A DNA stretch of 64,000 nt from Ignavibacteriota bacterium (GCA_016716225.1 JADJWT010000001.1:1488001-1552000); one strand, 5' to 3'. Positions 1 through 10,100 are shown, counted from the stretch's first letter. The notes: a model not told the origin generated them from the letters alone. Numbers and translations are program-made.

Positions 1-2
1 CT

Positions 3-77
3 CAAAAATGGGTTGTAATATTTTTAGTAATTTTTGTTGTCTTACTATTTCTTTCCAAAATAACTTCCGGAAGTTAA
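3..77 (+). CDS. C-terminal end of a membrane protein (partial)
   Basis: An open frame enters from the left edge and ends at TAA 75-77. It encodes 24 residues, mostly a hydrophobic run (VVIFLVIFVVLLFLS) followed by the short polar tail KITSGS. This looks like the last transmembrane helix of a protein that starts outside the window. It resembles the C-terminal helix-plus-short-tail ends of the microproteins near 41.4, 47.1, 47.4 and 51.0 kb, so it could be another of them. The family cannot be named from 24 residues. Confidence 0.4.
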   Translation, partial: QKWVVIFLVIFVVLLFLSKITSGS

Positions 78-344
78 AAATTAAGAATTAATTACTGCTA
101 CATTTTTTGCAGTGTCAAAAAATATTGCAGTTGTTTATAAGCCAAATTTCAACTTTTAATATAATTATTTTTTTTACGTCAATATTTCTTTCACCAATTT
201 AATTTTAAATTACAAATTGTACCAAACTCAAATAATTTGAAAATATTTAAAAATCATATCTTTTATGTGATTTAAGTCAAACCTTTTATTGCTGGCATTA
301 TTGCTGAATAATTAACCTCGTGTTTTTAGATAATGAGGATCAAA
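78..344. other. AT-rich non-coding leader with a weak CRP/FNR-like half-palindrome
   Basis: No gene is visible here. The stretch is very AT-rich and precedes the secreted-protein gene at 345. At 266-281 it has TGTGA-TTTAAG-TCAAA, which matches the left half of a CRP/FNR-type palindrome fully and the right half only in part. The SD-like GAGGA at 335-339 supports the ATG at 345 as the start of the next gene. Confidence 0.4.
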
Positions 345-1643
345 ATGTCAGCAATACTTAAAAATAGATTTTCAAAATTAGTACTTCTTATTTCATTTTT
401 CATTTTTTCAAATTTAACAGCTCAATCAATTTACAAAATGAGTTTGGAGAATTATAGAATAGATGGAGATAGTAGTGTAAGTGCGGATGTATATATAGAG
501 AATGTAGGCGAATCATTCGAGTTAACAAGCTATCAATGTGCATTAAGTATAAATCAGAGTTTGGATTTATCAAGCCTAAGATTGAAATATGTTGAAGGAA
601 GTTCAGAGTTGGTAAACGTACCTAATCTGTATGTAGGAATAGAAAATATAGACGGAGTGTCTGAACTCACCTTTGTGTCATTTATCGGTAATGATATAAT
701 CTCAAAGAAAACCATGGTAGGAAGATTTATACTAGAGGGAAAAATAGATCTAAGCAAAGTAAACTTACTAGGAATAAAGTGGGATTTTGAAGGTACAGTA
801 AGTACAATAATAACTGGAAAGAACTTCGAGAATATCACAAACCCGGAAAGCCATGTAAGTATATTTTCTTTGTTAGGCGGAAATGAAGAAGAGGAAGAAG
901 AAACAAAAGAAATAGAAAAGATAAACATCATAGGATCGGAAGCATCGGCAATAAGCGGAGAAAAGTTTACGGATAAAATGCTGTATGATGGAATAAGCCC
1001 GGAGAGTAATGGAGGAGAATATAGTTCGTCATCAGATGGAAGATGGGCAGTGGAAGGATTTCCGCAATGGGTTACATTGGATTTGGGCGAAGAGAAAGAA
1101 GTAGAAACAATAAAGATAAGTGGATATGGATCAGATGAAGGGATAACCTATGATTGTGAATTTTACAGAGGAGAATACAGTAATAAGGAACTAATAAAGA
1201 AAGAAACAACAGAAAGCGGAAGTTACTGGTCGGAACATGAATTAGGAAGTGTAAAGACAAGATACATAACAATAGTAGTAACGGGAAGTGAGGGAAACAG
1301 CTGGTGTGATATATGGGAGATGGAAGTATATGGAGTAGATGGAACATCAGAAGTTGGAGAAGAAGAAGTAATACCGGAAGAATATGGAATAAGTCAGAAT
1401 TACCCGAATCCGTTTAACCCGAGTACAAAAGTGCAAGTGAAGATGAAAGAAACGGGAAATGCAAGACTTGATGTATACAATATATTGGGAGAAAGAGTAT
1501 TATCTGTATTGGATGCAGAACTAAGTGCCGGAATACATGAAATCAATATTGATGGATCTAATCTTGCCAGTGGTACTTACATATATCAACTAAATATTGA
1601 TGGTAACTTTTCCCAAATTAAAAAAATGAATCTGATTAAGTAA
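345..1643 (+). CDS. T9SS-secreted cohesin-like / discoidin-domain protein
   Basis: Secreted protein of about 432 residues. The ATG at 345 is preferred over the in-frame ATG at 333 because GAGGA lies 5 nt before it; it also gives a clean signal peptide ending near LTAQS. Residues ~25-180 look like the cohesin-like fold common in T9SS surface proteins (ADVYIENVGESFELTSYQ). A Glu-rich linker follows (EEEEEE). Residues ~205-335 resemble an F5/8-type C (discoidin) carbohydrate-binding domain (WVTLDLGEEKEVETIKISG, then RYITIVVTG). Residues ~350-432 are the T9SS sorting domain (NYPNPFNPST). It would be exported by Sec, moved across the outer membrane by T9SS and attached to the surface. Codon usage is unusual: A-ending codons (ATA, GGA, AGA, GTA) dominate, while neighbours favour ATT and other T-ending codons, which hints at separate ancestry. 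It converges on rmlA. The ligand is unknown. Confidence 0.8.
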   Translation: MSAILKNRFSKLVLLISFFIFSNLTAQSIYKMSLENYRIDGDSSVSADVYIENVGESFELTSYQCALSINQSLDLSSLRLKYVEGSSELVNVPNLYVGIENIDGVSELTFVSFIGNDIISKKTMVGRFILEGKIDLSKVNLLGIKWDFEGTVSTIITGKNFENITNPESHVSIFSLLGGNEEEEEETKEIEKINIIGSEASAISGEKFTDKMLYDGISPESNGGEYSSSSDGRWAVEGFPQWVTLDLGEEKEVETIKISGYGSDEGITYDCEFYRGEYSNKELIKKETTESGSYWSEHELGSVKTRYITIVVTGSEGNSWCDIWEMEVYGVDGTSEVGEEEVIPEEYGISQNYPNPFNPSTKVQVKMKETGNARLDVYNILGERVLSVLDAELSAGIHEINIDGSNLASGTYIYQLNIDGNFSQIKKMNLIK

Positions 1644-1655
1644 TTGTTAAAAATA

Positions 1656-1692
1656 TGGCAGCCGATGACTCCTTAAATAAAATCGACTGCCA
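1656..1692. terminator. Hairpin between convergent genes
   Basis: TGGCAG at 1656-1661 pairs with CTGCCA at 1687-1692. The stem continues with CGAT/ATCG after one mismatch, around a 15-nt loop. On the minus strand it is followed by ATATTTTT, so it probably terminates the rmlA transcript. It may also stop the plus-strand gene. Confidence 0.55.
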
Positions 1693-1699
1693 AAATTAT

Positions 1700-2569
1700 T
1701 TAATCAACTGACTTTAAAAATTTTACAAGATATTCTTTATAACTTGAATTAGGATAAGAATTAATTAAATTTGTTAATTCATCAATTGAAATAAAATTTT
1801 TCTTAAATGCAATTTCTTCAATACATGCAACTTTTAAACCTTGTCTATCTTCAATAACACCAAAAAAATTAGATGCTTGTAAAAGTGCTTCGGGCGTTCC
1901 TGTATCAAGCCAAGCAACACCTCTGCCAATTTTAACTACATCTAATTCCGAGTTTTCCAAATAAACTTTATTTACATCGGTAATTTCTAATTCACCCCTT
2001 TGCGAAGGTTTAAGATTTTTTGAAATATTTACAACTTTATTATCATAAACGTACAAACCTGGAATTGCATAATCTGATTTAGGTAGTTTGGGTTTTTCTT
2101 CAATGGAAATTGCTTTACCGTTTTTATCAAATTCAATTATTCCGTATCTTTCCGGATCATTAACTTGATATGCAAATATTGTGCTACCGGATTTGTGATT
2201 TTCAATCGCTTTATAGAAAAAATCTAGTTTTCCGTAAAATATATTATCACCTAAAATTAATGTTACACTGTCATTGCCTATAAATTCATCACCGATTATA
2301 AAAGACTCAGCAATTCCGTTTGGCGCATTTTGCACTGCATAACTAATATTCATTCCAATAAAATTTCCATTATCAAACAATTTTTGATAATGTGGAATTG
2401 TATTTGCATCGGAAATGATTAAAATATCTTTAATTCCGCCAAGCATTAAAATTGAAAGCGGATAATAAATTAACGGCTTATCATATAATAAAGCTAATTG
2501 TTTGCTATAAACTTTTGTTATTGGAAACAAACGAGTTCCGGCACCGCCGGCAAGAATTATTCCTTTCAT
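1700..2569 (-). CDS. rmlA: Glucose-1-phosphate thymidylyltransferase
   Basis: Makes dTDP-glucose from glucose-1-phosphate and dTTP, the first step of dTDP-L-rhamnose and related deoxysugar synthesis in the cytoplasm. The 289 residues match the usual family length. The N-terminal nucleotide-binding signature is clear (GGAGTRLFPITKVYSKQLAL), followed by DKPLIYYPLS, LILGDNIFYG, the ERYGIIEFD strand and the EKP motif. No rmlB, rmlC or rmlD is nearby. The gene lies 7 nt downstream of a secreted unknown on the same strand, so the two are probably co-transcribed. Confidence 0.93.
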   Translation of the reverse strand: MKGIILAGGAGTRLFPITKVYSKQLALLYDKPLIYYPLSILMLGGIKDILIISDANTIPHYQKLFDNGNFIGMNISYAVQNAPNGIAESFIIGDEFIGNDSVTLILGDNIFYGKLDFFYKAIENHKSGSTIFAYQVNDPERYGIIEFDKNGKAISIEEKPKLPKSDYAIPGLYVYDNKVVNISKNLKPSQRGELEITDVNKVYLENSELDVVKIGRGVAWLDTGTPEALLQASNFFGVIEDRQGLKVACIEEIAFKKNFISIDELTNLINSYPNSSYKEYLVKFLKSVD

Positions 2570-2576
2570 AATTTCC

Positions 2577-3329
2577 CTAATTTATTACTGTTAAAACTTT
2601 AGAAATTAATAATTTATTATTTTTATCGTTAATGTCTATTTTATAATCTCCAGTATCAGTAAAATTTAATTTGAAAAATGTTACTGACCAGTGCGATGTA
2701 ACCCTAAATTTTTTTGTAGAGATTAATTCTTGATATTCTGATGAACCTTCTTTTCTTTTCCAAATTTTTACAATAATTCTATCAGAATTAAAAGGAGAAT
2801 AATTATTTATAAATGCATAAACTTCACCGCCGCGTTCTGATATTGATAATTGGGAAATTGGATTCATCGGTCTATCATTCACAATCATATCGCAAAAAAC
2901 AAATTGCGAACTCCCTAAATCTTTGGCTAAAATACTTTCAATTTCACTTATAACTTCTAATTTAAGCGATGCAATTTTTTTCTCTGAAGAATTTAAAAAA
3001 TAAATTTCATAAGTTCCGGCTTCAACAAAAACATAATTTGCTACAGCCCAAAATTTATCTTTATCAAGATTTATAATTTTGCTATCAAATGGAACGTATT
3101 TCCCATCATTTAATTTGTCAATAAATAAATACAAAACATGTGAGTTGAAATTTTTTTCATTATCGATAAGAATATTTACGGGTTTTCCGTAAGATTTGGT
3201 TTCCAATCTATTAATAATACCAATCGGACTTCCATTTTCTGTATATTTTTCGCAAACATACATATTCTGCGAAAATAATTTAAATGATAAAAAAAGCATT
3301 ACAATTATTACTTCAAGAAAAATTCTCAT
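2577..3329 (-). CDS. Secreted protein of unknown function
   Basis: A 250-residue protein with an N-terminal signal peptide (VIIVMLFLSFKLFSQN, cleavage probably after FSQ). The rest alternates short beta-strand-like segments. Two parts both end in a 'G-x-Y-x-I' strand (AGTYEIYFLNSS near residue 103 and TGDYKIDINDKN near 232), which suggests two Ig-like halves. No catalytic motif, lipobox or T9SS tail is seen, so it is probably periplasmic. It directly precedes rmlA, but nothing in the sequence ties it to sugar metabolism. I do not recognise the family. Confidence 0.6.
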   Translation of the reverse strand: MRIFLEVIIVMLFLSFKLFSQNMYVCEKYTENGSPIGIINRLETKSYGKPVNILIDNEKNFNSHVLYLFIDKLNDGKYVPFDSKIINLDKDKFWAVANYVFVEAGTYEIYFLNSSEKKIASLKLEVISEIESILAKDLGSSQFVFCDMIVNDRPMNPISQLSISERGGEVYAFINNYSPFNSDRIIVKIWKRKEGSSEYQELISTKKFRVTSHWSVTFFKLNFTDTGDYKIDINDKNNKLLISKVLTVIN

Positions 3330-3504
3330 TTTTTCTACTTTTAAAACTTATGTGTAATTAAAATACTTATTTTAATTAAAAATTTAAACTTGTTGAATTG
3401 ACAAATAAATTTAATAATAACAATATTTTTATCATGTTATATTTTTTTTAAATTGTAAATATCGTTTAATAACATTTCTAAAAATTCTAAAATAAGGAAA
3501 AAAT

Positions 3505-4248
3505 ATGTTGGAATGGATGATGAATCCCGAAGCTTGGATTGCATTGTTAACTTTAACAGCTTTAGAGATTGTTTTGGGAATTGATAATATTATTTTCATC
3601 TCAATTTTGGTTGGAAAATTACCAAATGCCGAAAGAAACAAAGCCAGAACAATAGGTTTAGCTTTAGCAATGATAACCCGAATTTTATTGCTTCTTTCAA
3701 TAACTTGGGTTATGAGTTTAACAAAAACACTTTTTACAATTACTGAATATGATATTTCCGGGAGAGATTTAATTTTAGTTATCGGAGGATTATTTCTGCT
3801 TGCAAAAAGTACTCACGAAATTCATAACAGTTTAGAAGGAACAGAAGAACATCATAAAAATAATGCAGTTTCAAGTTTTGTAAGTGTAATTATACAAATT
3901 GCAATTTTGGATATTGTTTTTTCTTTAGATTCTGTAATAACTGCGGTAGGATTGGCAAAAGATATTGAAGTTATGATTTTAGCAATAATAATTGCGGTAA
4001 TAATAATGATGGTTTCTGCAAAATCAATTGGTGATTTTGTGGATTCTCATCCAACAATTAAAATGTTGGCTTTAAGTTTTCTAATACTTGTTGGAGTTTC
4101 TCTTGTTGGAGAAGGATTGGATTTTCATATTCCCAAAGGATATATTTATTTCTCAATGGCATTTTCTGTAGGCGTAGAAATGTTGAATTTGAAGATGAAG
4201 AAAAATTCCGAAAAGAAATTAAAATTATTGAAAAATATTAATGTTTAA
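3505..4248 (+). CDS. TerC-family integral membrane protein
   Basis: Multi-pass inner-membrane protein of 247 residues with about seven predicted helices. The two acidic intramembrane motifs of the TerC family are present: EIVLGIDNIIFIS near residue 20 and LDIVFSLDSVITAVG near residue 135. Family members are linked to metal-ion (Mn2+) export or tellurite resistance; the substrate here cannot be read from sequence. The gene stands alone, with a terminator directly after it, and converges on the glutamine synthetase gene. Confidence 0.88.
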   Translation: MLEWMMNPEAWIALLTLTALEIVLGIDNIIFISILVGKLPNAERNKARTIGLALAMITRILLLLSITWVMSLTKTLFTITEYDISGRDLILVIGGLFLLAKSTHEIHNSLEGTEEHHKNNAVSSFVSVIIQIAILDIVFSLDSVITAVGLAKDIEVMILAIIIAVIIMMVSAKSIGDFVDSHPTIKMLALSFLILVGVSLVGEGLDFHIPKGYIYFSMAFSVGVEMLNLKMKKNSEKKLKLLKNINV

Positions 4249-4272
4249 TTACTGTTAAATAAATTTAAAATT

Positions 4273-4300
4273 AAAAACCCTCAGAAATTTGAGGGTTTTT
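4273..4300. terminator. Bidirectional Rho-independent terminator
   Basis: AAAAACCCTCA at 4273-4283 pairs with TGAGGGTTTTT at 4290-4300 around a 6-nt loop. T-runs occur on both strands, so it suits both convergent genes (terC-like, plus strand; glutamine synthetase, minus strand). Confidence 0.9.
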
Positions 4301-4323
4301 GTTTTAAGTCAATTTCTTACTGA

Positions 4324-5343
4324 TTATAATTTTACACCTTTAACTGTGTTGATAATTTCTGCAGCAACTTTATATGGATCTGCATTAGAGGCTGGTCTTC
4401 TATCTTCCAACCAACCTTTATAACCGGATTCAACTGTTCCAATTGGAATTCTAATTGAAGCACCTCGATCGGAAACACCATAACTAAATTTATCAATTGA
4501 TTGAGTTTCATGTTTTCCGGTTAATCGTAAATGATTATCTGCACCATAAACAGCAATATGTCTTTCAATTGCTTCTTGAGTTCCAAAAGCTTCACAAATT
4601 TTAGCATATGTTTCTTTACTTCCGCAAGTTCTTAAAGTGGAGTTAGAAAAATTTGTATGCATTCCGGAACCATTCCAATCACCCTGTACTGGTTTTGGAT
4701 CTAAGTTAATTCTAATATTATGAGCTTCACCAATTCTTTCCATTAAATATCTTGCGGCCCAAAGTTGATCTCCGGCTTCTTTAGCTCCTTTTGCAAATAT
4801 TTGGTATTCCCATTGACCTTTCATAACTTCTGCATTAATACCTTCGATGTTAATTCCAGCAGAAATACAAAGATCAACATGTTCTTCAACAATATCACGA
4901 CCCACATTATATTCGGCGCCAACTGAACAATAGAAAGGACCTTGAGGCGGAGGATAATATCCAGGAGCCGGGAAACCATATGGTGTATGGTGATCTAAAT
5001 CCCAAAGTACATATTCTTGTTCAAAACCGAACCAGAAATCATGATCATCATCATTGATTGTAGCTCTTCCATTTGTGGGATGAGGAGTTTTATCTGGATT
5101 TAAAACTTCTGCAATTACCAAATAAGCATTTGCTCTTGCTGGATCAACAAAAACACGAACCGGTTTTAATAATAAATCGGATGAACCTCCCGGAGCTTGC
5201 ATTGTTGATGAACCATCGAAAGCCCAAATTGGTGCGCCTTCTGCAGTTCCATCAAAATTATCTACAATTTTGGTTTTGCTTCTCATTTTTTGTGTTGGTT
5301 GATATCCATCAAGCCAAATGTACTCTAACCTCGATTTAGCCAT
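4324..5343 (-). CDS. glnA: Glutamine synthetase, type II
   Basis: Makes glutamine from glutamate, ammonia and ATP in the cytoplasm. At 339 residues it is the short, eukaryote-like type II form rather than the ~470-residue GSI or ~700-residue GSIII. Family motifs seen are WAFDGSSTMQAPGGSSDLLL, FGFEQEYVLWD, EVMKGQWEYQI, GDWNGSGMHTNFS and the C-terminal RRPASNADPYKVAAEI. A GGAGA Shine-Dalgarno precedes the ATG. The start lies 11 nt after the stop of an Lrp/AsnC regulator on the same strand, so nitrogen status is probably sensed through that regulator. Confidence 0.93.
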   Translation of the reverse strand: MAKSRLEYIWLDGYQPTQKMRSKTKIVDNFDGTAEGAPIWAFDGSSTMQAPGGSSDLLLKPVRVFVDPARANAYLVIAEVLNPDKTPHPTNGRATINDDDHDFWFGFEQEYVLWDLDHHTPYGFPAPGYYPPPQGPFYCSVGAEYNVGRDIVEEHVDLCISAGINIEGINAEVMKGQWEYQIFAKGAKEAGDQLWAARYLMERIGEAHNIRINLDPKPVQGDWNGSGMHTNFSNSTLRTCGSKETYAKICEAFGTQEAIERHIAVYGADNHLRLTGKHETQSIDKFSYGVSDRGASIRIPIGTVESGYKGWLEDRRPASNADPYKVAAEIINTVKGVKL

Positions 5344-5354
5344 TTTTTCTCCAA

Positions 5355-5801
5355 TTATATGTTAATTATTGTGGTTTCTTTTACTGTTGATAATACAAAA
5401 CTTGTTACTGTTCTTACAACTCCGGGCCATGATTGAATTTGCGCAAGTAGTCTTTCTAAATCGTCAGTACCCTTTAAAATTACTTTCAATAAGTGTGAAC
5501 CTTCGCCTAAAATTGCATGGCATTCTAAAATTTCTGGAGTTTGTGAAACGTGCTCTTCCAAATCATGAAATTTTTTAGAAGATTTCATATAAACTGTAAT
5601 AAACGCCATCAAATCAAAACCAAATTGTTTTTTGTTTAATTTTGCATAATATCCTTCTATAATTCCTTTTTCTTCTAATTTTTTCAGTCTTTCACTTAAT
5701 GATGGCAAAGATAAATTTACTTGCTCGGCAATTACGTTTCTTTTCGTTCTTCCTTCTCTTTGTAAAATATTTAAAATCTTAATGTCTATTGCATCCAACA
5801 T
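5355..5801 (-). CDS. Lrp/AsnC-family transcriptional regulator
   Basis: A DNA-binding regulator of 148 residues, the usual Lrp/AsnC length. The N-terminal helix-turn-helix is clear (LSLPSLSERLKKLEEKGIIE, residues ~30-50), followed by the ligand-binding RAM domain (ECHAILGEGSHLLKVILKG). It heads a two-gene unit with glutamine synthetase 11 nt downstream. A 7+7 bp inverted repeat lies about 20 nt upstream of its start, so autoregulation and control of glnA by an amino acid are plausible. Confidence 0.88.
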   Translation of the reverse strand: MLDAIDIKILNILQREGRTKRNVIAEQVNLSLPSLSERLKKLEEKGIIEGYYAKLNKKQFGFDLMAFITVYMKSSKKFHDLEEHVSQTPEILECHAILGEGSHLLKVILKGTDDLERLLAQIQSWPGVVRTVTSFVLSTVKETTIINI

Positions 5802-5821
5802 AATTATACTAAATTTATTAG

Positions 5822-5839
5822 GTAAATTTGTTAATTTAC
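5822..5839. promoter_or_regulatory. Candidate Lrp-type operator
   Basis: GTAAATT at 5822-5828 and AATTTAC at 5833-5839 form a perfect inverted repeat with a 4-nt spacer (TGTT), 20 nt upstream of the Lrp/AsnC gene. Position and symmetry suggest an autoregulatory site. The assignment to the Lrp protein is inferred. Confidence 0.4.
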
Positions 5840-5961
5840 TTGTAAAATTAAGTGAATGTTTTTAATAATGCAAATTATTTTTTGTATTTATTATTTTTTT
5901 AGGTGTTTTGTGATTATCAACAAATGATTTGTGCTCTCAATAATAATCCAAATTTGAACTG

Positions 5962-5982
5962 AAATCAAAAATTCTTTGATTT
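5962..5982. repeat. 8-bp inverted repeat upstream of the histidine kinase
   Basis: AAATCAAA at 5962-5969 and TTTGATTT at 5975-5982 are perfectly complementary around a 5-nt loop, 39 nt before the kinase start. It may be an operator or an mRNA hairpin. In such AT-rich DNA, chance is possible. Confidence 0.3.
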
Positions 5983-6021
5983 ATCCGATAATTACATAAC
6001 TATTAAATCAATTAATTATTT

Positions 6022-7023
6022 ATGAATTCATTATTTGGAATTATTGGAATATTTGCAGTATTTATTATTGTTGCGGGAATTATCTATTTTTTGTTAAAAA
6101 AGAACATTTTCTCACAAAAATTATCAGAAGAAATTAACTCCGAAGAAAAAATTTCTGCAAATCAAAATGAAAAACTTAAAAGATTGAAATTAGATAATGA
6201 GAATTTAAATAAAGAAATAAAGTTTCTTGAAGAGAAAAATAGAAGATTACGATTAAAAATTGATCAACTCAAAAAAGTTATTTCACATCTTGAAGAACAA
6301 AAAAATCAATTGGAAAAAAATGAATCAAATTTGCAAGAATTAAGAATTAGAAAAGATGAAACTCTTGCAATGGTTGCGCATGATATTAAAAATCCCGCAT
6401 CAGCAATTAAAAATTTTGTGGAATTGTTAGAATCTTATGATTTATCAGCTCAAGAGCAAAATGATATTCTATCTGGACTTGTAGAAATTTCTTCTCGAAT
6501 TGTAAAACTTGCAGATGAATTTTCTCAAGTTGTTGCGGAAGAATTTGTTCCGATGCAAATAAATAAAGCAAAAACAAATTTTTATCAAACAATTGAAAGT
6601 GTGGTAAAAGTTAATAGAGTTAAAGCAAGCAAGAAAAATATTGAAATTCGCTTATATCAGCCCAAAGAAGAATTATTTGTAATTGCCGATGAAAATAAAA
6701 TTAAAGAAGTTATTGATAATTATGTGGGAAATGCCGTAAAATATTGCCCGGAAAACAGCAAAGTTGAAATTGTGGTAAATAAAGAAAAGAATTTTGTTTC
6801 TTTTGAAGTTACCGATAACGGATTTGGATTAACCGAAGAAGAAATTTTACATGCTTTTGAAAAGGGAGCAAAATTAAGTAATAAACCAACCGGAAATGAA
6901 ACCAGTTCCGGTTTAGGTTTGTGGATTGTTAAAAAAATTGTTGAAGAGCATAATGGAAAAGTTTGGGTAAAAAGTAAAAAAGGTTTTGGATCTACCTTCG
7001 CATTTTCAATTCCAGTCGAATAA
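6022..7023 (+). CDS. Orphan membrane-anchored sensor histidine kinase
   Basis: A 333-residue kinase. One transmembrane helix (residues ~4-25) is followed by a long charged coiled coil (~30-108). The HisKA domain carries the phosphorylatable His120 in VAHDIKNP. The HATPase domain has an N-box (NYVGNAVKYCPE), G1 (DNGFGLTEEE) and G2 (SSGLGLWIVKKIV) motifs. No periplasmic sensor, PAS or HAMP domain is present, so the signal may be membrane-derived or come from a partner. No response regulator is adjacent. Confidence 0.87.
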   Translation: MNSLFGIIGIFAVFIIVAGIIYFLLKKNIFSQKLSEEINSEEKISANQNEKLKRLKLDNENLNKEIKFLEEKNRRLRLKIDQLKKVISHLEEQKNQLEKNESNLQELRIRKDETLAMVAHDIKNPASAIKNFVELLESYDLSAQEQNDILSGLVEISSRIVKLADEFSQVVAEEFVPMQINKAKTNFYQTIESVVKVNRVKASKKNIEIRLYQPKEELFVIADENKIKEVIDNYVGNAVKYCPENSKVEIVVNKEKNFVSFEVTDNGFGLTEEEILHAFEKGAKLSNKPTGNETSSGLGLWIVKKIVEEHNGKVWVKSKKGFGSTFAFSIPVE

Positions 7024-7165
7024 AATTACAGTAAATTTTCTTAAAAAATTTATTATATTCTGAATTATAATCCGACAAGATATCTTTGAAATCAGATAAA
7101 TATCACTTTTAACCTAATTTTTTGCGTTAAGATTAGATAAAAAAATTATTAAGTAAAGGGGAAAA

Positions 7166-10100
7166 ATGAGAATTGTATTAAGCTTATTATTATCTGCATC
7201 AATGTTATTTTCACAAGGTGATAAAAAAGATCCATTTCAAGGAAGTTATACTTTGGGAAATTCATCAGAAATTGCAATTAGCTGGAATGTAAATCGATAT
7301 AATGATTCAACAGTAACGCATAAAATTTTTAATTATTTGTCAAATTCGGGGCAGTATATTTTAGATTCAACAAACAGCGGAAATTTTGATGAAAATCTTT
7401 CTATCGGTGATAAAAAGAAACTCCAAAAAATAAGCGGAGATTTTGATGGAGATGGTTTGGATGAAATTATTACAGCATGGGAAAGTTCGGATTATTCAAT
7501 AAATATTATAAGTTCAAAAATTAATAAAAATAATTTAGTATGGAATGATGTTAGTGAAATTAAACTTGATAAAATTCAATATCCGGTTTCGCCATTTAAT
7601 AATTCAAGCAGATTTGAAATTGCAAAAGGAAATTTTGATCTAGATGCAGAACCCGAATTGGCTATTTGTTTTTGGAATGTTGATGCAAATCTTGAATTAA
7701 GAATTTACGATATTGATGAAAATTTAAACTTCTCACAAACTTCAGTTTTAGCCGATGAATATATGAATCCCAATATGTATAATTACACAATTCGGTTTGA
7801 TTTTGCTTGCGGTGATTTTGACGGAGATTTAATTGATGAATTTGTTTTAGCCGGACATTTTGCCGAAGATAACGATAGTTGGTCAATTTTTACAAAAATT
7901 TATGATGTAGAAAATAATACAATAATTCCCAAAGTGAAAAAAAACGATTTCTATTCAAGTGATAATTTTTACAATTCAAATTATAAAATAAATAATTTTA
8001 TTATTGAAACCGGCGATTTAACAAATAATACAATTGATGAATTTACACTCAATTTTGTTATAGCAAATAACGGAAGTTCACAAGCTGAAAATTATATTCT
8101 TCCCGCAAAAGTAACACTAAACTTAGATACAATTAATGTTGATTTAAATAATTTGTATAAAGTTTTTCAGACAAACGGAAACACAAATTTGGCAATCAGC
8201 ATGCAGTTAGAAGATTTGAATAATGACGGCGCAGATGAAATTATTGTTGATGGAGATGGTAGAATAAATATTCTTCAAGCAGATACAACTCTTAATCTAA
8301 CTTGGAAAACCGGAGAAAATTTTGGTTCCGAAACTCCGGTTAATAATAGAATGATAATTGCAGATTTGGATGCAAGCACAAACGATTCACTGTGGCATCC
8401 GGAAATAATTGTAGCTTTTACTAGAAGTGTGCAAACGGATAATTTTCCTAATTATACAACATTAAATATCACAATATTTGAACCAATTATAGATTCATCT
8501 GGTGATATTATAAATGTACAAAAAAGAGTAAGTTTTATTGCGGATTCTACTGTTGGATCAAATAGTCATATTTACTCAATTGCAGCCGGTGATTTTGACG
8601 GCGGAAGTATTCGTTTGGGAAAACCAAATTTTTATTCTGCGACAGACATCGTTCAGCCTCTTGTAATTCTTAATGCGCCGCCTGTTCATTTTGATATGCT
8701 TGATGGAAATAGCTTTGATATAAATAAAAATTTTAACGGACAAAATTCAAATTTCTATGCAAAATATTATACCTCAAGCGAAACCGATATTGAATTTGAA
8801 ACAAAGATAAATAAAGCTTGGTCAGTAAGCGGTGAGGTTTCCGGAGGATTTAAAATTCCGGTTATTGGAATTGGAACGGAAATAAAAATTAAAAGCCAAT
8901 ATGGCAAAGGATTTTCTAAAAAGAAATTTACATCAAATACATATAAAGTAAGTCAGAATATAACAGCCAGCAGCGATGATTATATTTACGCAACAATAAT
9001 TGATTATGATATTTGGGAATATCCGGTTTTAACAAATGATGAAATTCTAGGTTATGTTTTAGTTGTAGAACCCGGGCAACCGCAAAGATCGTGGTTCCCG
9101 AGCAAAAGTCCGCAAGCTGCAGATTATATTCCAAATCATGAAGTCGGAAATATTTTATCCTATAATAATATTGCGGCGCCAACCGAAAACGGAAGTTTGC
9201 AGCAAGTTCTAAAATGGAATACATCAGATCAAATTACATTGGATGGCTCGCCGGGATTTCAATATAATTGGGCATTAGAAAATGAAACCCAGACAATAGT
9301 TACAGCTTCAAATGAAGTAAACTTTAAAATTAGTGGAGAAGCAAGCTTTGATAATCCATTTAAATTTACACCTGATGTAAAAGTTAAAGGAAACTATTCC
9401 ACCAAATCAATTTCAACTCGAACAAATAAAGTTAAATATAAAAAAGGTTTAGATGTTCATTTAGGACCAATAGATTTAGGGATAGGAGAAACATATTATT
9501 CCGTAACTCCTTATGCATATTGGGCAAAAAGCGGTGCGCTTGTTTTGGATTATGCAGTTGATCCAAGACCATCTGGAATAAGTGTTCCCGAAACATGGTG
9601 GCAGCAAAAATATAATGAAAAACCGGATATAGCATTAATCTTACCATGGAGATTGGATCCCGAAAAAGGATTTAGTATTACCGAAGATAAACGTCAACAA
9701 ACGAAAGATATTATATTTAATCCCGAAAAACCTAAACCAGGAGAAGTAATAAATATTAAAACAAGAATTAGAAATTTTAGTTTGCTAAATACAAATTCAA
9801 TTGTTGATGCAAAATTTTATGTTGGTGATCCCAATAACGGCGGAACATTAATAGAAAGTACGGATGGAAAAAATATTTTTTCTACAGATGATTATATTCC
9901 GGCAAGAAGTGAAAAAATAATAAGTTTTAATTGGCAAATTCCAAACGGAATTTCAACATTCCCAAGAATTTATGTTGAGTTAGATCCGGAAAATAAAATT
10001 GATGAAATTCACGAAAGTAATAATATTGGTTGGAAAGTATTGCAATTATTTGATGCAACCACGGATATAGAATTTGAAGAAAATTTGCCAATAGAATTTG

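Noticed and set aside
291..312. Possible sigma-54 promoter (TGGCATTATTGC) before the first T9SS gene
   Set aside because: Only 7 nt separate the GG and GC elements.
554..1347. Two minus-strand frames opposite the T9SS gene at 345
   Set aside because: They are low-complexity Ser/Leu/His-rich mirrors of a purine-rich gene that has clear domains on the plus strand.
5909..5924. CRP-like site TGTGA-TTATCA-ACAAA
   Set aside because: Right half matches poorly; in AT-rich DNA this level of match is expected by chance.
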